Shown piece after piece: positions 44,585 through 54,357 of a stretch of 64,000 bases of DNA. A program made the translations under genes and the position numbers. Source of the stretch: Dickeya zeae NCPPB 2538 (GTDB lineage Bacteria > Pseudomonadota > Gammaproteobacteria > Enterobacterales > Enterobacteriaceae); NCBI RefSeq assembly GCF_000406165.1, contig NZ_CM001977.1, forward strand, positions 1,413,498 through 1,477,497, read 5' to 3'. Below the pieces are notes generated by a model. It did not search any database. It worked only from the letters and a program-made list of their open reading frames with translations, and was not told the DNA's origin. Numbering within the stretch: position 1 is the first letter of the stretch; the number at the start of each line of letters is the position of its first letter.

Positions 44585-44912
44585 GGGGGTTCCGGCGTTA
44601 AAACTGTGCTGAGGTGGGCGACTTCGCCGGGTGAGCGGCATGGATGCCGCGAAAGCTCGTGTCGCGTCGGACAAAAACGTCGGGAATGTTTTTGAACAGC
44701 GTTTACGCTGGCCCGAAGGGCGAGCCCCAGGGATGGGGCGAGTAACCGCGTCACGGGCGGCCCGAACAGCGAAGACGAACGCCGAAGGTACCGCGAAGCG
44801 GCACAGTTTAGCCCTCAAGCCAGTGGTCAAGGAGAGGTGGCGTTTTGAACCTCTCCTTGTCGTGCGTGCGGTAGAATGGCAGAGATACTCTGTCATTTAT
44901 CACGCACGAAAC
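44585..44912 (+). repeat. Structured dispersed element, copy 2
   Basis: Partner of the element at 38872, same orientation and again between convergent gene ends (AraC and lrgB). Stems: GCGGC/GCCGC (44635-44650), GCTCGTG/CACGGGC (44655-44758), CAAAAAC/GTTTTTG (44672-44694), CAGCGT/ACGCTG (44697-44710), GCCCC/GGGGC (44724-44739), CAAGGAGAGGT/ACCTCTCCTTG (44828-44859) and TCGTGCGTG/CACGCACGA (44860-44909). Three of these lie inside the loop of the second stem, whereas in copy 1 they lie downstream of it. Confidence 0.8.
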
Positions 44913-44975
44913 CATTCACTTATCGGACAAAATTCATTGTTCGTAAGACAATTGGCTGTTTGTCTACAGCCGAAT

Positions 44976-45671
44976 CTAGTGAGTCAACGCCATCATCATC
45001 GGGAACAGCAGCGGTGCCATCAGCGACGTCATGATGCCGCAGATAACCAGCGCCAGTGAGCTGAACGCGCCTTCTTCATAGTCCAACTCGGCGCAGCGGG
45101 CCGTACCGAGTGCGTGTGATGCGGTGCCCATTGCCAGGCCGCGCGCCGCTTTGGTGTGAATGTGCATCACATTCAACAACATATGACCGAATACCGCGCC
45201 AAGAATACCGACAAAGATAACGCACACCGCACTGATGGCCGGAATACCACCGATGCTACCACCTACCGCCATGGCAATCGGCGTGGTGACCGATTTGGGC
45301 ATAATGGAAGCGGCAATCGCCGGGGTGGCCCCCAGACGCAGAGCAATCCAGGTGCCGGTCACCATCGCCACCAGACTACCGATAAAACAGATGCTGATGA
45401 TCGACTTCCAGCGCATGCGGATCTGATGCAATTGCTCGTACAACGGAAACGCCAGCGCGACCACGGCCGGTTGCAACAGGCTGTTGAGCACTGAGCTGCC
45501 CCGGAAATAGTGTTCGTACGGGATATGACAAAGCAGTAAAAACGCAATCAACACCACCATCGACACCAGCAGGGGGTTTAACAACGGTGAATTCAGCCGT
45601 TGTGCCAGCCGACGCGCCAGAAAGAACACCAGCAGCGTTAACGGCAGCGACCAGACGATATCATGCCACAT
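44976..45671 (-). CDS. LrgB/CidB family membrane protein
   Basis: 231 residues with about seven TM segments and the LrgB signature ALRLGATPAIAASIMPKSVTTPIAM and GTASHALGTARCAEL. With its CidA/LrgA partner it is linked to murein hydrolase control or export of small metabolites such as pyruvate in other bacteria. It overlaps the upstream cidA-like gene by 11 bp, so the pair is translationally coupled. Confidence 0.88.
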   Translation of the reverse strand: MWHDIVWSLPLTLLVFFLARRLAQRLNSPLLNPLLVSMVVLIAFLLLCHIPYEHYFRGSSVLNSLLQPAVVALAFPLYEQLHQIRMRWKSIISICFIGSLVAMVTGTWIALRLGATPAIAASIMPKSVTTPIAMAVGGSIGGIPAISAVCVIFVGILGAVFGHMLLNVMHIHTKAARGLAMGTASHALGTARCAELDYEEGAFSSLALVICGIMTSLMAPLLFPMMMALTH

Positions 45672-46077
45672 GGTTGGCTCCTTTTTCCTCGTCAGTCGGA
45701 TGACGGGCCGATTTACGCCCGTGAATCAGATGCGAGCAGCTGCTGACGGTGATCAACACCACCAGCGTACTGGCGGCGCACGAGAGGATCACCGGTGCGA
45801 ACTGGGCGCGTAGCAAATCAAAGTACTGCATTACGCCGACGCCAATCGGCACAAACAGCAGCGCCATATAGCGGATCAACACGTGACAGCCCGGTTTGAC
45901 CCACTGCGCCGGAATAATCTGCAACGACAGCAGCAAAAACAGGATCAGCATACCGATGATGCTGCCCGGCAAGGTGATAGGCAGCACGGCGGCAATGCCG
46001 ATACCGAGGAACAAACAGGCGTAAATCAGTAAGAACGCCCTGGCCTGGTGCCAGAAGTGGGTCATAAAGGTATTCAT
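45661..46077 (-). CDS. CidA/LrgA family holin-like protein
   Basis: About 138 residues with four TM segments. The family core is GIGIAAVLPITLPGSIIGMLILFLLL. I start it at 46077 (MNTFMTHFW); the open frame to 46170 adds an unrelated stretch of 31 residues, and no strong ribosome site decides the matter. It is the partner of the LrgB-like gene. It lies downstream of the two-component operon on the same strand, 146 bp away. Confidence 0.82.
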   Translation of the reverse strand: MNTFMTHFWHQARAFLLIYACLFLGIGIAAVLPITLPGSIIGMLILFLLLSLQIIPAQWVKPGCHVLIRYMALLFVPIGVGVMQYFDLLRAQFAPVILSCAASTLVVLITVSSCSHLIHGRKSARHPTDEEKGANHVA

Positions 46078-46223
46078 GAACGCATTTACCACGGATAAAA
46101 GTTGCCACTGAAGCAGTGGGGGGATAACGGTGTTGATTATCGCTCGCTTAGCCGTGGCGCTTATTATCAAATCAGGACGATGTTTATCGATTATGTGACG
46201 AAGTTAAACGACAAGCGTGGTGG

Positions 46224-46877
46224 TTACCCCTGCGTGGCTTTTTTCAGTGCATCGTACAAGCGCACCAGCTCGGCCAGCGAGTCGGCGTTCATCTTGCGCA
46301 TCACCGCTGCGCGCCGCACTTTCACTGTGATTTCGCTGACACCGAGTTGAGCGGCTACCTGTTTGTTCAATTGCCCGGTCACCACGTGCTCCAGCACCTG
46401 TTGTTCACCGGCGGTCAGGCTGTCGTAACACGCTTGTAGCTTAGCCTGCATATCGGCATGACGGCGTTGTTCGCCATCGCGCTCCAGCCCTTTCTGGATA
46501 GCATCGAGCAAGTCCTGTTCGCGAAACGGCTTGGTCAGGAACTCCAGTGCACCGGCCTTCATGGCGCGTACCGACATGGGAATGTCGCCATGGGCGGTAA
46601 TAAAAATCACCGGTAGCGTGATGCCGTGGCGGTGCATCTCGTCCTGAAAGTCCAGTCCGCTCATGCCCGGCATACGCACATCCAGAATCAGGCAGCCTGG
46701 GCGGTCAGGTCGGGATGCGCTGATGAAGTGTTGCGGTGACTCGAAGGTGCGGCTTTCCAACCCGACGGATGCCAGCAAATCTTCCAGTGCCGCGCGCACC
46801 GAGGCGTCGTCATCCACGATATAGACCAGCGGTGCGGTGTCATTCGCTAAGGTGTTATTCAGTAAGGCGTCATTCAT
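46224..46877 (-). CDS. FixJ/NarL-type response regulator
   Basis: 217 residues. Receiver domain with IVDDDASVRAALEDLL, phospho-Asp in LILDVRMPGMSGLDF and conserved FLTKPFREQDLLDAI. LuxR-type helix-turn-helix follows (LTAGEQQVLEHVVTGQLNKQVA then SEITVKVRRAAVMRKM). It starts inside the end of the kinase gene (8-bp overlap). It is the last gene of the unit that also encodes the ABC transporter, and could control that operon or the cidA/lrgB pair downstream. Confidence 0.88.
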   Translation of the reverse strand: MNDALLNNTLANDTAPLVYIVDDDASVRAALEDLLASVGLESRTFESPQHFISASRPDRPGCLILDVRMPGMSGLDFQDEMHRHGITLPVIFITAHGDIPMSVRAMKAGALEFLTKPFREQDLLDAIQKGLERDGEQRRHADMQAKLQACYDSLTAGEQQVLEHVVTGQLNKQVAAQLGVSEITVKVRRAAVMRKMNADSLAELVRLYDALKKATQG

Positions 46878-47940
46878 GGTGCTTTTTTTCCGTCCCCGGC
46901 AGGGTGAAGTAGAACGTCGCGCCGCCGTCGCTATTGGCGCTGGCCCAAATCTGGCCGCCGTGGGCTTCGATAATCGAGCGGCTGATGGTCAGGCCCATCC
47001 CCATCCCGGTCGATTTGGTGGTGAAAAAGGTTTCAAACAGCCGCTCGCGTTGTTCCGGTGTAAAACCCACACCGTGATCGCAAACCGCAAAGCGGATATC
47101 ACCGCTGATATCCCGCTCCACGTTGACCGACAGTGTGCGTTGTTCGGCACCGGTGGCCGCGATGGCATCCAGCGCGTTCAGCATCAGGTTCATCAACACC
47201 TGCTGAATCTGGATTTTGTCAGCCAGAATGGGCGGTAACCCTTCCGCCACATTGAGGCTAAACAGAATATGCTGTTGCATCAGTTCGGTGCGAATCAACA
47301 GTAGCATTTCGTCAATGGTATCGGTGATGTTCAGCCATGCTTTATGCGGTGGGGTGCGGCTGGCGAAGCCACGGATACGGGCGATAATTTCGCTGGCGCG
47401 CGTCGCGTCGTTGATGATGCGCTGCACTGCCAGCTCGGCGCGGGCCTGGTTGGGCGGCGAGGCATTGAGCCAGCGTAGGCAGGCTTCGCCACTGGTGACG
47501 ATGGAAGCCAGTGGCTGGTTAACTTCATGGGCGATTGAGGCGGTGAGTTCCCCCATCAGGTTAACACGGGAGATTTGTACCAGTTGGGCGCGCGCTTCGT
47601 GAAAAGCATTAATGGCTGACGACATTTTCAGTGCCAGATAGGTCGACAAGGTGATCGCCAGCAGGCTGATGCCGCAGTTAATCAGGCTGGATTCGCTACC
47701 GTCAGGCTTGCTGAGCTTGTAACTGAGCAGGGTTAGGATAATACACAACGTGGCGATGGCGGTGACGCCGCGTGGCGGTAAAAAACGCACCGCCAGCAGC
47801 ACAATGGCAATCTGAAATACCCCCACCGCGATCTCCAGATCGGTGAGGGTATCCACCACGGCGATGCCTACGGCCATCAGCACCAGCGGGATAGCCCGCA
47901 GTGTCGTGGCCGCGTGACCGACACGTGTTTTCTCACTCAT
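46870..47940 (-). CDS. Membrane histidine kinase with four-TM sensor
   Basis: About 356 residues from ATG 47940. Four closely spaced TM segments (residues 15-110) make up the sensor, with no periplasmic domain to speak of. DHp has SIAHEVNQPLASIVTSGEACLRW (the FixL/DctB type) and the ATPase region LNALDAIAATG, CDHGVGFTPEQRERLF and GMGLTISRSIIEAHGG. GAGAAACAAC precedes the ATG; a GTG at 47982 is less likely. The gene lies 60 bp downstream of the ABC ATPase gene on the same strand. Confidence 0.85.
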   Translation of the reverse strand: MSEKTRVGHAATTLRAIPLVLMAVGIAVVDTLTDLEIAVGVFQIAIVLLAVRFLPPRGVTAIATLCIILTLLSYKLSKPDGSESSLINCGISLLAITLSTYLALKMSSAINAFHEARAQLVQISRVNLMGELTASIAHEVNQPLASIVTSGEACLRWLNASPPNQARAELAVQRIINDATRASEIIARIRGFASRTPPHKAWLNITDTIDEMLLLIRTELMQQHILFSLNVAEGLPPILADKIQIQQVLMNLMLNALDAIAATGAEQRTLSVNVERDISGDIRFAVCDHGVGFTPEQRERLFETFFTTKSTGMGMGLTISRSIIEAHGGQIWASANSDGGATFYFTLPGTEKKHHE

Positions 47941-48000
47941 GTTGTTTCTCTCATGAACAAGGCCTTTTTCTGTGTCGATCACACCGCGATGAGTCTGTGA

Positions 48001-49329
48001 TTACGACGGATTTTCCAGGCTGAACTGGTCGTGGATGTCGTCGTAAGCGAACAGTTCCGCATAACGTCCCCACTGTGTGACGGCATTCAGTGTTTGCGCC
48101 GCGTCGATTTCCGACATGAAATCCTCCAGCTCGTCACGGAAGCGGCGCGCCGGAGCGGTGCGCGACGAACGTTCGTCCAGTACCCGCCGGATGTGCGCGA
48201 CCAGCGGCACATAATTGAGCAAATGCTGGGCGAACAGCTGTTTACGTTCGTCCACACTGGCATTGGCGTACCGGGCGGCGGCAGGCAACAGCCGAATATC
48301 GCCCCCTTGCAGTTCGGCAAAGCGCAGCAGTTGCAAAATTTCCCCTACCGGGAACAGCTCGTCAGCCGTGTACTGCAAGGCGTTAGCCAGTTCAGGCAGG
48401 TCGGCCTTGCCCGCATAAGGCGCGGCGTGTACGGCTTCAATCAGGCCCGCCAGCGAGTTGGTAGAGACCAACGGCAACACCATACCCAATCCTGAACCGG
48501 GGAAAATCCCCTGACGTGCGGTACCCGCGCTGTTATCCGTTGTCATTTTAACGTAAATGTCTTCAACCAGCGCGCGAAACGCCGGATCCTGACGGTTACG
48601 CGGTTGCGGCAGATCGACACGAATTTCACACGCGACCCGACCGGGGTTGATGGAAAACAGCACGATACGATCGCACATTAACACCGCTTCTTCGATGTTA
48701 TGCGTCACCATCAGGATGGATTTGATCGGCATTCTGCCTTCGCCCCACAGATCCAGCAGGTCGGTGCGCAGGGTTTCAGCGGTCAGCACATCCAGCGCGG
48801 AAAACGGCTCGTCCATCAACAGGATGTCCGGGTCCACCACCAGCGCACGCGCCAGTCCGACGCGTTGACGCATCCCGCCGGAAAGCTCTTTGGGATAGGC
48901 GTTTTCAAAGCCATCAAGACCGATCAGGTCAATGGCGGCCAGTGCCCGTTTGCGACGTTGCTCCACCGGTACGTTTTGCGCTTCCAGCCCGACTTCGACG
49001 TTCTGTTGCACCGTCAGCCAGGGAAACAGGGCGAAGCTCTGGAAGACCATGCTGACGGTCGTCGGTCGGCCATCTGGCCCCGGTGGAAAATCCACCTGAC
49101 CGGCGCTGGGTGTCAGCAGACCGGCAATCGAACGCAGCAGAGTCGATTTACCGGAGCCGGAGCGGCCGAGCAATCCGACGATTTCGTTGTCGTACAACGT
49201 CAGGTTAACGTCATCCAGCACCAGTCGTTCGGCGCTGCCGGATTTGCCATACAGATGCCGGACGTGTTGTACATTTACCAGACAGTTCTGCTGATGAGCC
49301 AGATTGATTGGCTGAAGAATAGTCATCAT
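48001..49329 (-). CDS. Nitrate/sulfonate-type ABC transporter ATPase with C-terminal AAA-associated domain
   Basis: 442 residues. ABC domain: Walker A GRSGSGKST, signature LSGGMRQRVGLARAL and Walker B DILLMDEPFSALD. A further about 180 residues form the AAA-associated C-terminal domain (ALQYTADELFPVGEILQLLRFAELQGG, then FRDELEDFMSEIDAAQTLNAV), which is found in a subset of nitrate/taurine-type ATPases. It pairs with the permease gene 8 bp upstream. No binding-protein gene lies nearby. Confidence 0.87.
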   Translation of the reverse strand: MMTILQPINLAHQQNCLVNVQHVRHLYGKSGSAERLVLDDVNLTLYDNEIVGLLGRSGSGKSTLLRSIAGLLTPSAGQVDFPPGPDGRPTTVSMVFQSFALFPWLTVQQNVEVGLEAQNVPVEQRRKRALAAIDLIGLDGFENAYPKELSGGMRQRVGLARALVVDPDILLMDEPFSALDVLTAETLRTDLLDLWGEGRMPIKSILMVTHNIEEAVLMCDRIVLFSINPGRVACEIRVDLPQPRNRQDPAFRALVEDIYVKMTTDNSAGTARQGIFPGSGLGMVLPLVSTNSLAGLIEAVHAAPYAGKADLPELANALQYTADELFPVGEILQLLRFAELQGGDIRLLPAAARYANASVDERKQLFAQHLLNYVPLVAHIRRVLDERSSRTAPARRFRDELEDFMSEIDAAQTLNAVTQWGRYAELFAYDDIHDQFSLENPS

Positions 49330-49336
49330 GTTCTCC

Positions 49337-51091
49337 TTAACCGAGGCGCAGGCGGCGTTCGGCGAATTGGTACAAGGGGCGCCACAGCAGGCGGTTAAAC
49401 GCGATCACGAATACCGACATCACCGCGATGCCCAGCGCGACCTGATGAAAATCGGCGGCGGTGGTTGCGTTGGCGATGTAAGCGCCAAGGCCGGTAGCTT
49501 CCAGATGTTGTTTCCCCCAGGAAATGGATTCGGACACGATACTGGCGTTCCAGGAGCCGCCGGAGGCGGTGAGCGCTCCCGTCACGTAGTAGGGAAAAAT
49601 GCCCGGCAGCGCGACCTGACGCCACCACTGCCAGCGCCGGATACCGTAAATACGCGCCGCTTCCAGCAGGTCGGTCGGCAAGGCTGCCGTGCCTGCGATG
49701 ACGTTAAACAGGATGTACCACTGGGTACCCAGCACCATCAGCGGCGACAGCCAGATATCCGGATTGAGGTTAAAACCCGCAATCAGGATGACGGCGAACG
49801 GGAACAACACGTTGGCCGGAAACGCTGCCAGAAACTGCGCCAGAGGTTGCAGACGTTCTGCCACACTGGGTTGCAGACCAATCCACACACCGATTGGCAC
49901 CCAGATAACACTGGCCAGCGCAATCAACACCACCACGCGAGCGAGTGTTGCCAGCCCCATGCCAAACACGGCAATCACATCCGCCATACCGAGCGAGGCA
50001 CCAATGTATTGCACCAGCTGTACCACGCCTGCCAGCACGCCGATAATCACCAGCGCCAGCCACAACCGGTCGGTGATTTTGTTGTAGCGAGGGCTGGGCG
50101 TATGGCGTAAAAACCGCGGCACCGACGGCCAGCGCAAAGCCGCCAGCGTGTAGAACGGCCAGCTCAACACGTTGATTATCGCTGTTGAGATGTGGGTACG
50201 GCGAACAAGGTCGTATACCCAGGAGCGCGGTCTTTTCTGCGACGCGGTTTGTTCGAAACGGAATTTATCCGCCCAGGCCACCACCGGCCGGAACAGCAGT
50301 TGATCGTAAAGCACGATCACCACTGTCATGGCGACCACCGCCCAGGCGATAGCCGTCAGGTTTTCCTGCGCGATAGCCAGCGCCAGCCAGGAGCCGATCC
50401 CCGGCAGGCTGACGGTGGTGTTGCCGACGGTAATGGCTTCAGAGGCCACCACGAAGAACCAGCCGCCGGACATCGACATCATCATGTTCCAGACCAGTCC
50501 GGGGATGGCGAATGGCAACTCCAGCCGGATAAACCGCCGCCAGGGCGAAAAGCCGAATTGCTGGCTGACTTCACTCAGATCGCCCGGCAGGGTGCGTAAC
50601 GACTGGAAAAAACTAAACGCCATGTTCCACGCCTGACTGGTGAAAATCGCGAAAATCGCGGCACATTCCACCCCCATCTGGCGGCCGGGGAACAGCCCCA
50701 TAAAAAAGGTGACAGTGAAGGTTAAAAACCCCAGTACCGGCACCGATTGCAGAATATCCAGCGCTGGGATGATCACCATTTCGGCTTTACGGCTTTTGGC
50801 CGCCAGCGTGGCGATAACCAACGTGAACAGTAACGATACTGCCAGCGCCACGAACATACGCAGCGTAGTGCGTAGCGCGTATTCCGGCAGCAGGGCGATA
50901 TCCAGCCTGACCGGGCTGGCATCCAGAATAGACAGCGGCAGGCTCATTTGCTCCATGCCGTACACCACCAGCGCAACAACCAGCGCCAGCAGGGTAAAAA
51001 ATAGGATATCGGCCCGATAGGACGGTGCCGCGCGCTGTCTGGTGAGCAGCGCACGGTTGTCCGTCATGATGTCCTGGAGTGGATGGCGCAT
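49337..51091 (-). CDS. Fused two-domain ABC transporter permease
   Basis: 584 residues containing two BPD-type permease domains in tandem, each with the EAA loop: first half LSEVSQQFGFSPWRRFIRLELPFAIPGL, second half LLEAARIYGIRRWQWWRQVALPGIFPYY. Twelve or so TM segments. The family transports oxyanions or sulfonates, but the substrate cannot be named. First gene of a four-gene unit with the ATPase, kinase and response regulator. Start at 51091 (MRHPLQDIM); GGGAGG lies about 7 bp upstream. Confidence 0.85.
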   Translation of the reverse strand: MRHPLQDIMTDNRALLTRQRAAPSYRADILFFTLLALVVALVVYGMEQMSLPLSILDASPVRLDIALLPEYALRTTLRMFVALAVSLLFTLVIATLAAKSRKAEMVIIPALDILQSVPVLGFLTFTVTFFMGLFPGRQMGVECAAIFAIFTSQAWNMAFSFFQSLRTLPGDLSEVSQQFGFSPWRRFIRLELPFAIPGLVWNMMMSMSGGWFFVVASEAITVGNTTVSLPGIGSWLALAIAQENLTAIAWAVVAMTVVIVLYDQLLFRPVVAWADKFRFEQTASQKRPRSWVYDLVRRTHISTAIINVLSWPFYTLAALRWPSVPRFLRHTPSPRYNKITDRLWLALVIIGVLAGVVQLVQYIGASLGMADVIAVFGMGLATLARVVVLIALASVIWVPIGVWIGLQPSVAERLQPLAQFLAAFPANVLFPFAVILIAGFNLNPDIWLSPLMVLGTQWYILFNVIAGTAALPTDLLEAARIYGIRRWQWWRQVALPGIFPYYVTGALTASGGSWNASIVSESISWGKQHLEATGLGAYIANATTAADFHQVALGIAVMSVFVIAFNRLLWRPLYQFAERRLRLG

Positions 51092-51551
51092 GATTTTCCT
51101 CCCGGTAAGTCAGGCAGTAGCCGGAACGGGGTTCCGGAGCTATTTGCCAAATCTATTAGCCAAATGATACCGGCATTGTCAGTGTGCTCTGAGCAATACG
51201 ACGATGGTGCGGCGTTATTCTTTAATGCGTGGCAGGAAAGTAAAATAATCGAGACAGAGCGTCCACGATTAAAAAGTATAGGTCATGTATACCAAAGTAT
51301 ATTCGTGAAAAAGGAGGGTGTTTTTTGCATGAGAATTTAATTTTTTATATTAAAAATCAATTGATTAAATTTGTTTATTTTGTGTTCTATATTTGTATTC
51401 AATAATCGCTACGGATGTTTTTTATCACCCGATGGATAAACAAATTCGGCGGCGTATTTATTTTTTACTTACTGTGAATCTTTTATGAATATTTGGCGGG
51501 ATATAAATCGAAGAAAACAGGATAACAGCATTCTGGCACCCGAAGAGAAAA

Positions 51552-51581
51552 CTGCAACGTGAAGTATGAAGGGTATACGTT
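51552..51581 (+). repeat. 30-bp dispersed repeat, copy 3
   Basis: Shares CTGCAACGTGAAGTATGA and GGGTATA with the copy at 9528, differing mainly in the last four bases. It lies 10 bp before the hairpin that follows katG. Confidence 0.75.
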
Positions 51582-51590
51582 AGCGGGAGA

Positions 51591-51617
51591 TACCCCGGCG
51601 TGAAACACGCCGGGGTA
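51591..51617. terminator. Hairpin downstream of katG
   Basis: TACCCCGGCGTG, three-base loop, CACGCCGGGGTA: 12 paired bases. It lies just 10 bp beyond the katG stop. No T tract follows on the katG strand, so stabilisation of the mRNA end is as likely as termination. Confidence 0.65.
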
Positions 51618-51626
51618 GGGTGATGA

Positions 51627-53828
<2,202 letters not shown>

Positions 53829-54357
53829 GCGTTCTCTACCTTATGCTATGTGTCCCCATTGACCCGGCCTGCACAGATTGCCGGGCAGTGAGCGGTGGAC
53901 AAGAAATTGCTCATGGTGCTTGCCGTGGGTGTTGCGTCAATATTTAACGCAATACATTGAATTTCATGAGTGAGTTAATCGCTCTCTACTGTGTGCTTAG
54001 CGTCCGCTGGCTGAAATTCACTATTCATCTTAGTCGCCGCTTGCTCAGAGATGAAATCGAATTACATGAATATTGTGATAGATGGTGGCTATTTAACTGT
54101 GAAAATTGATAAGTAAAATAATTGTTAAATGAGGGCGAGAGGTGGACGGTGTTGGCTGTTTTTCCGTCACAGGGTGTTTTCATCTGTGTCTTTCATTTCA
54201 ATGATTAATAAATTACGTGAGGATGTTTCCTGCTTCTGTTCCGCTTATTGATGTCATTTATAGTGCCGCCACAGGATAAATCAGTATTGTTATCGGGTGC
54301 GTTTCGCCGCGGTGTCCCGCATCGCGAGGCGCAACCTCCGTTCAGTTGGCGTGGTGT
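53829..54357. other. katG/PBP divergent spacer
   Basis: About 530 bp between divergent starts. AT-rich near 54055-54120. Small frames in 54248-54533 overlap the PBP start and have no family match. Nothing else seen. Confidence 0.5.

Larger units (their letters stand above)
51092..51626. other. Spacer between ABC permease gene and katG end
   Basis: About 535 bp. It must hold the permease promoter. 51280-51480 is AT-rich. A strong AAGGAGGG site at 51310-51317 precedes only a three-codon frame (ATG AGA ATT TAA). The third copy of the 30-bp repeat is at 51552 and the katG hairpin at 51591. Confidence 0.5.

Noticed and set aside
44631..45059. 142-codon plus-strand frame over element copy 2 and the lrgB end
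   Set aside because: It overlaps the real lrgB gene on the other strand and lacks a counterpart in copy 1.
51083..51340. 85-codon frame and a three-codon frame behind AAGGAGGG
   Set aside because: The longer frame crosses the permease promoter and has no protein-like features; the short one (ATG AGA ATT TAA) may be chance, though the ribosome site is strong.
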